Both the position numbers and the translations under genes were made by a program. Shown piece by piece: positions 4,852 to 5,052 of a DNA stretch of 5,052 nt (positions are counted from its first letter, which is position 1; the number at the start of each line of letters is the position of its first letter). The notes under the pieces were generated by a model. The model saw nothing but the letters and a program-made list of their open reading frames with translations, ran no database searches and was not told the DNA's origin. The DNA is taken from the NCBI GenBank assembly GCA_025455285.1, contig JALOMU010000175.1, positions 1 to 5,052 of the forward strand, read 5' to 3'. Source of the DNA: Flavihumibacter sp. GTDB lineage: Bacteria > Bacteroidota > Bacteroidia > Chitinophagales > Chitinophagaceae.

Positions 4852-5052
4852 ATGATTCAATTTTCAAGATTTGTCCTGCCCAATGGATTGCGGGTGCTGG
4901 TGCATGAAGATAACAGCACGCCCATGGCAGTTGTAAATGTGTTGTATGATGTGGGTGCGCGGGATGAGGATCCGAATCGAACCGGATTTGCGCACCTTTT
5001 TGAACACCTGATGTTTGGAGGCAGTATTAATATTCCGGAATACGATGATGAG
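4852..5052 (+). CDS. M16 family zinc peptidase (pitrilysin/processing-peptidase type), N-terminal part
   Basis: The frame is open from ATG at 4852 to the window end and gives the first 67 residues of a protein whose family is usually 400 or more residues. It begins MIQFSRFVLPNGLRVLVHED, the typical first strand of M16 peptidases (x-L-x-N-G-L-x-V), followed by YDVGARDEDPNRTGFAHLFEHLMF. The inverted zinc motif H-x-x-E-H is His48, Glu51 and His52; the remaining zinc-ligand Glu would lie beyond the window. No signal peptide is visible at this start, so the protein may be cytoplasmic, unlike the exported aspartyl protease before it. The 24-base gap to that gene suggests co-transcription. M16 genes often come in active/inactive pairs; the HxxEH marks this one as the probable active member. 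Confidence 0.92.
   Translation, partial: MIQFSRFVLPNGLRVLVHEDNSTPMAVVNVLYDVGARDEDPNRTGFAHLFEHLMFGGSINIPEYDDE

Overview
The window looks like chromosomal DNA from a Bacteroidota bacterium, most likely near the Chitinophagaceae. The evidence is the DUF3570/DUF4266/ApbE trio, a futalosine-type menaquinone gene, the near absence of Shine-Dalgarno sequences, and a TAnnTTTG-like promoter element. This placement is inferred from gene content and style, not from a marker gene.

Left part (1-1856, + strand): the 3' end of an ApbE-type FAD:protein FMN transferase overlaps by 4 bases (ATGA) a 70-residue lipoprotein of the DUF4266 type ending in GGGCGCN. That gene is followed 23 bases later by a 397-residue DUF3570-type outer-membrane protein. 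The tight packing indicates one operon, and all three products are expected outside the cytoplasm. Together they suggest an envelope redox module whose function has not, to my knowledge, been established. The DUF3570 protein carries a D-x-x-T-S-A-S stretch resembling the sequence that ApbE enzymes flavinylate. That is the most testable new idea here.

Middle (1857-2373): a gene-free stretch of about 520 bases between two convergent genes. It is purine-rich on the + strand up to about 2035 and pyrimidine-rich after about 2271. It holds a perfect 2 x 23-base tandem repeat, dispersed GTGAGACGT-type repeats, inverted short copies across the gap, and a strong 18-pair hairpin that probably ends transcription of mqnC and possibly of the left operon.

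Right part: mqnC (3498-2374, - strand) encodes the radical SAM dehypoxanthine futalosine cyclase of menaquinone biosynthesis. A 114-base intergenic region separates it from a divergent pair on the + strand. The first of that pair is an exported pepsin/retropepsin-like aspartyl protease with a C-terminal PDZ domain and a GTG start (3613-4827). The second, 24 bases further on, is the start of an M16 zinc peptidase with an HxxEH motif (4852 to the window end). These two probably form a proteolysis operon unrelated to the left module.
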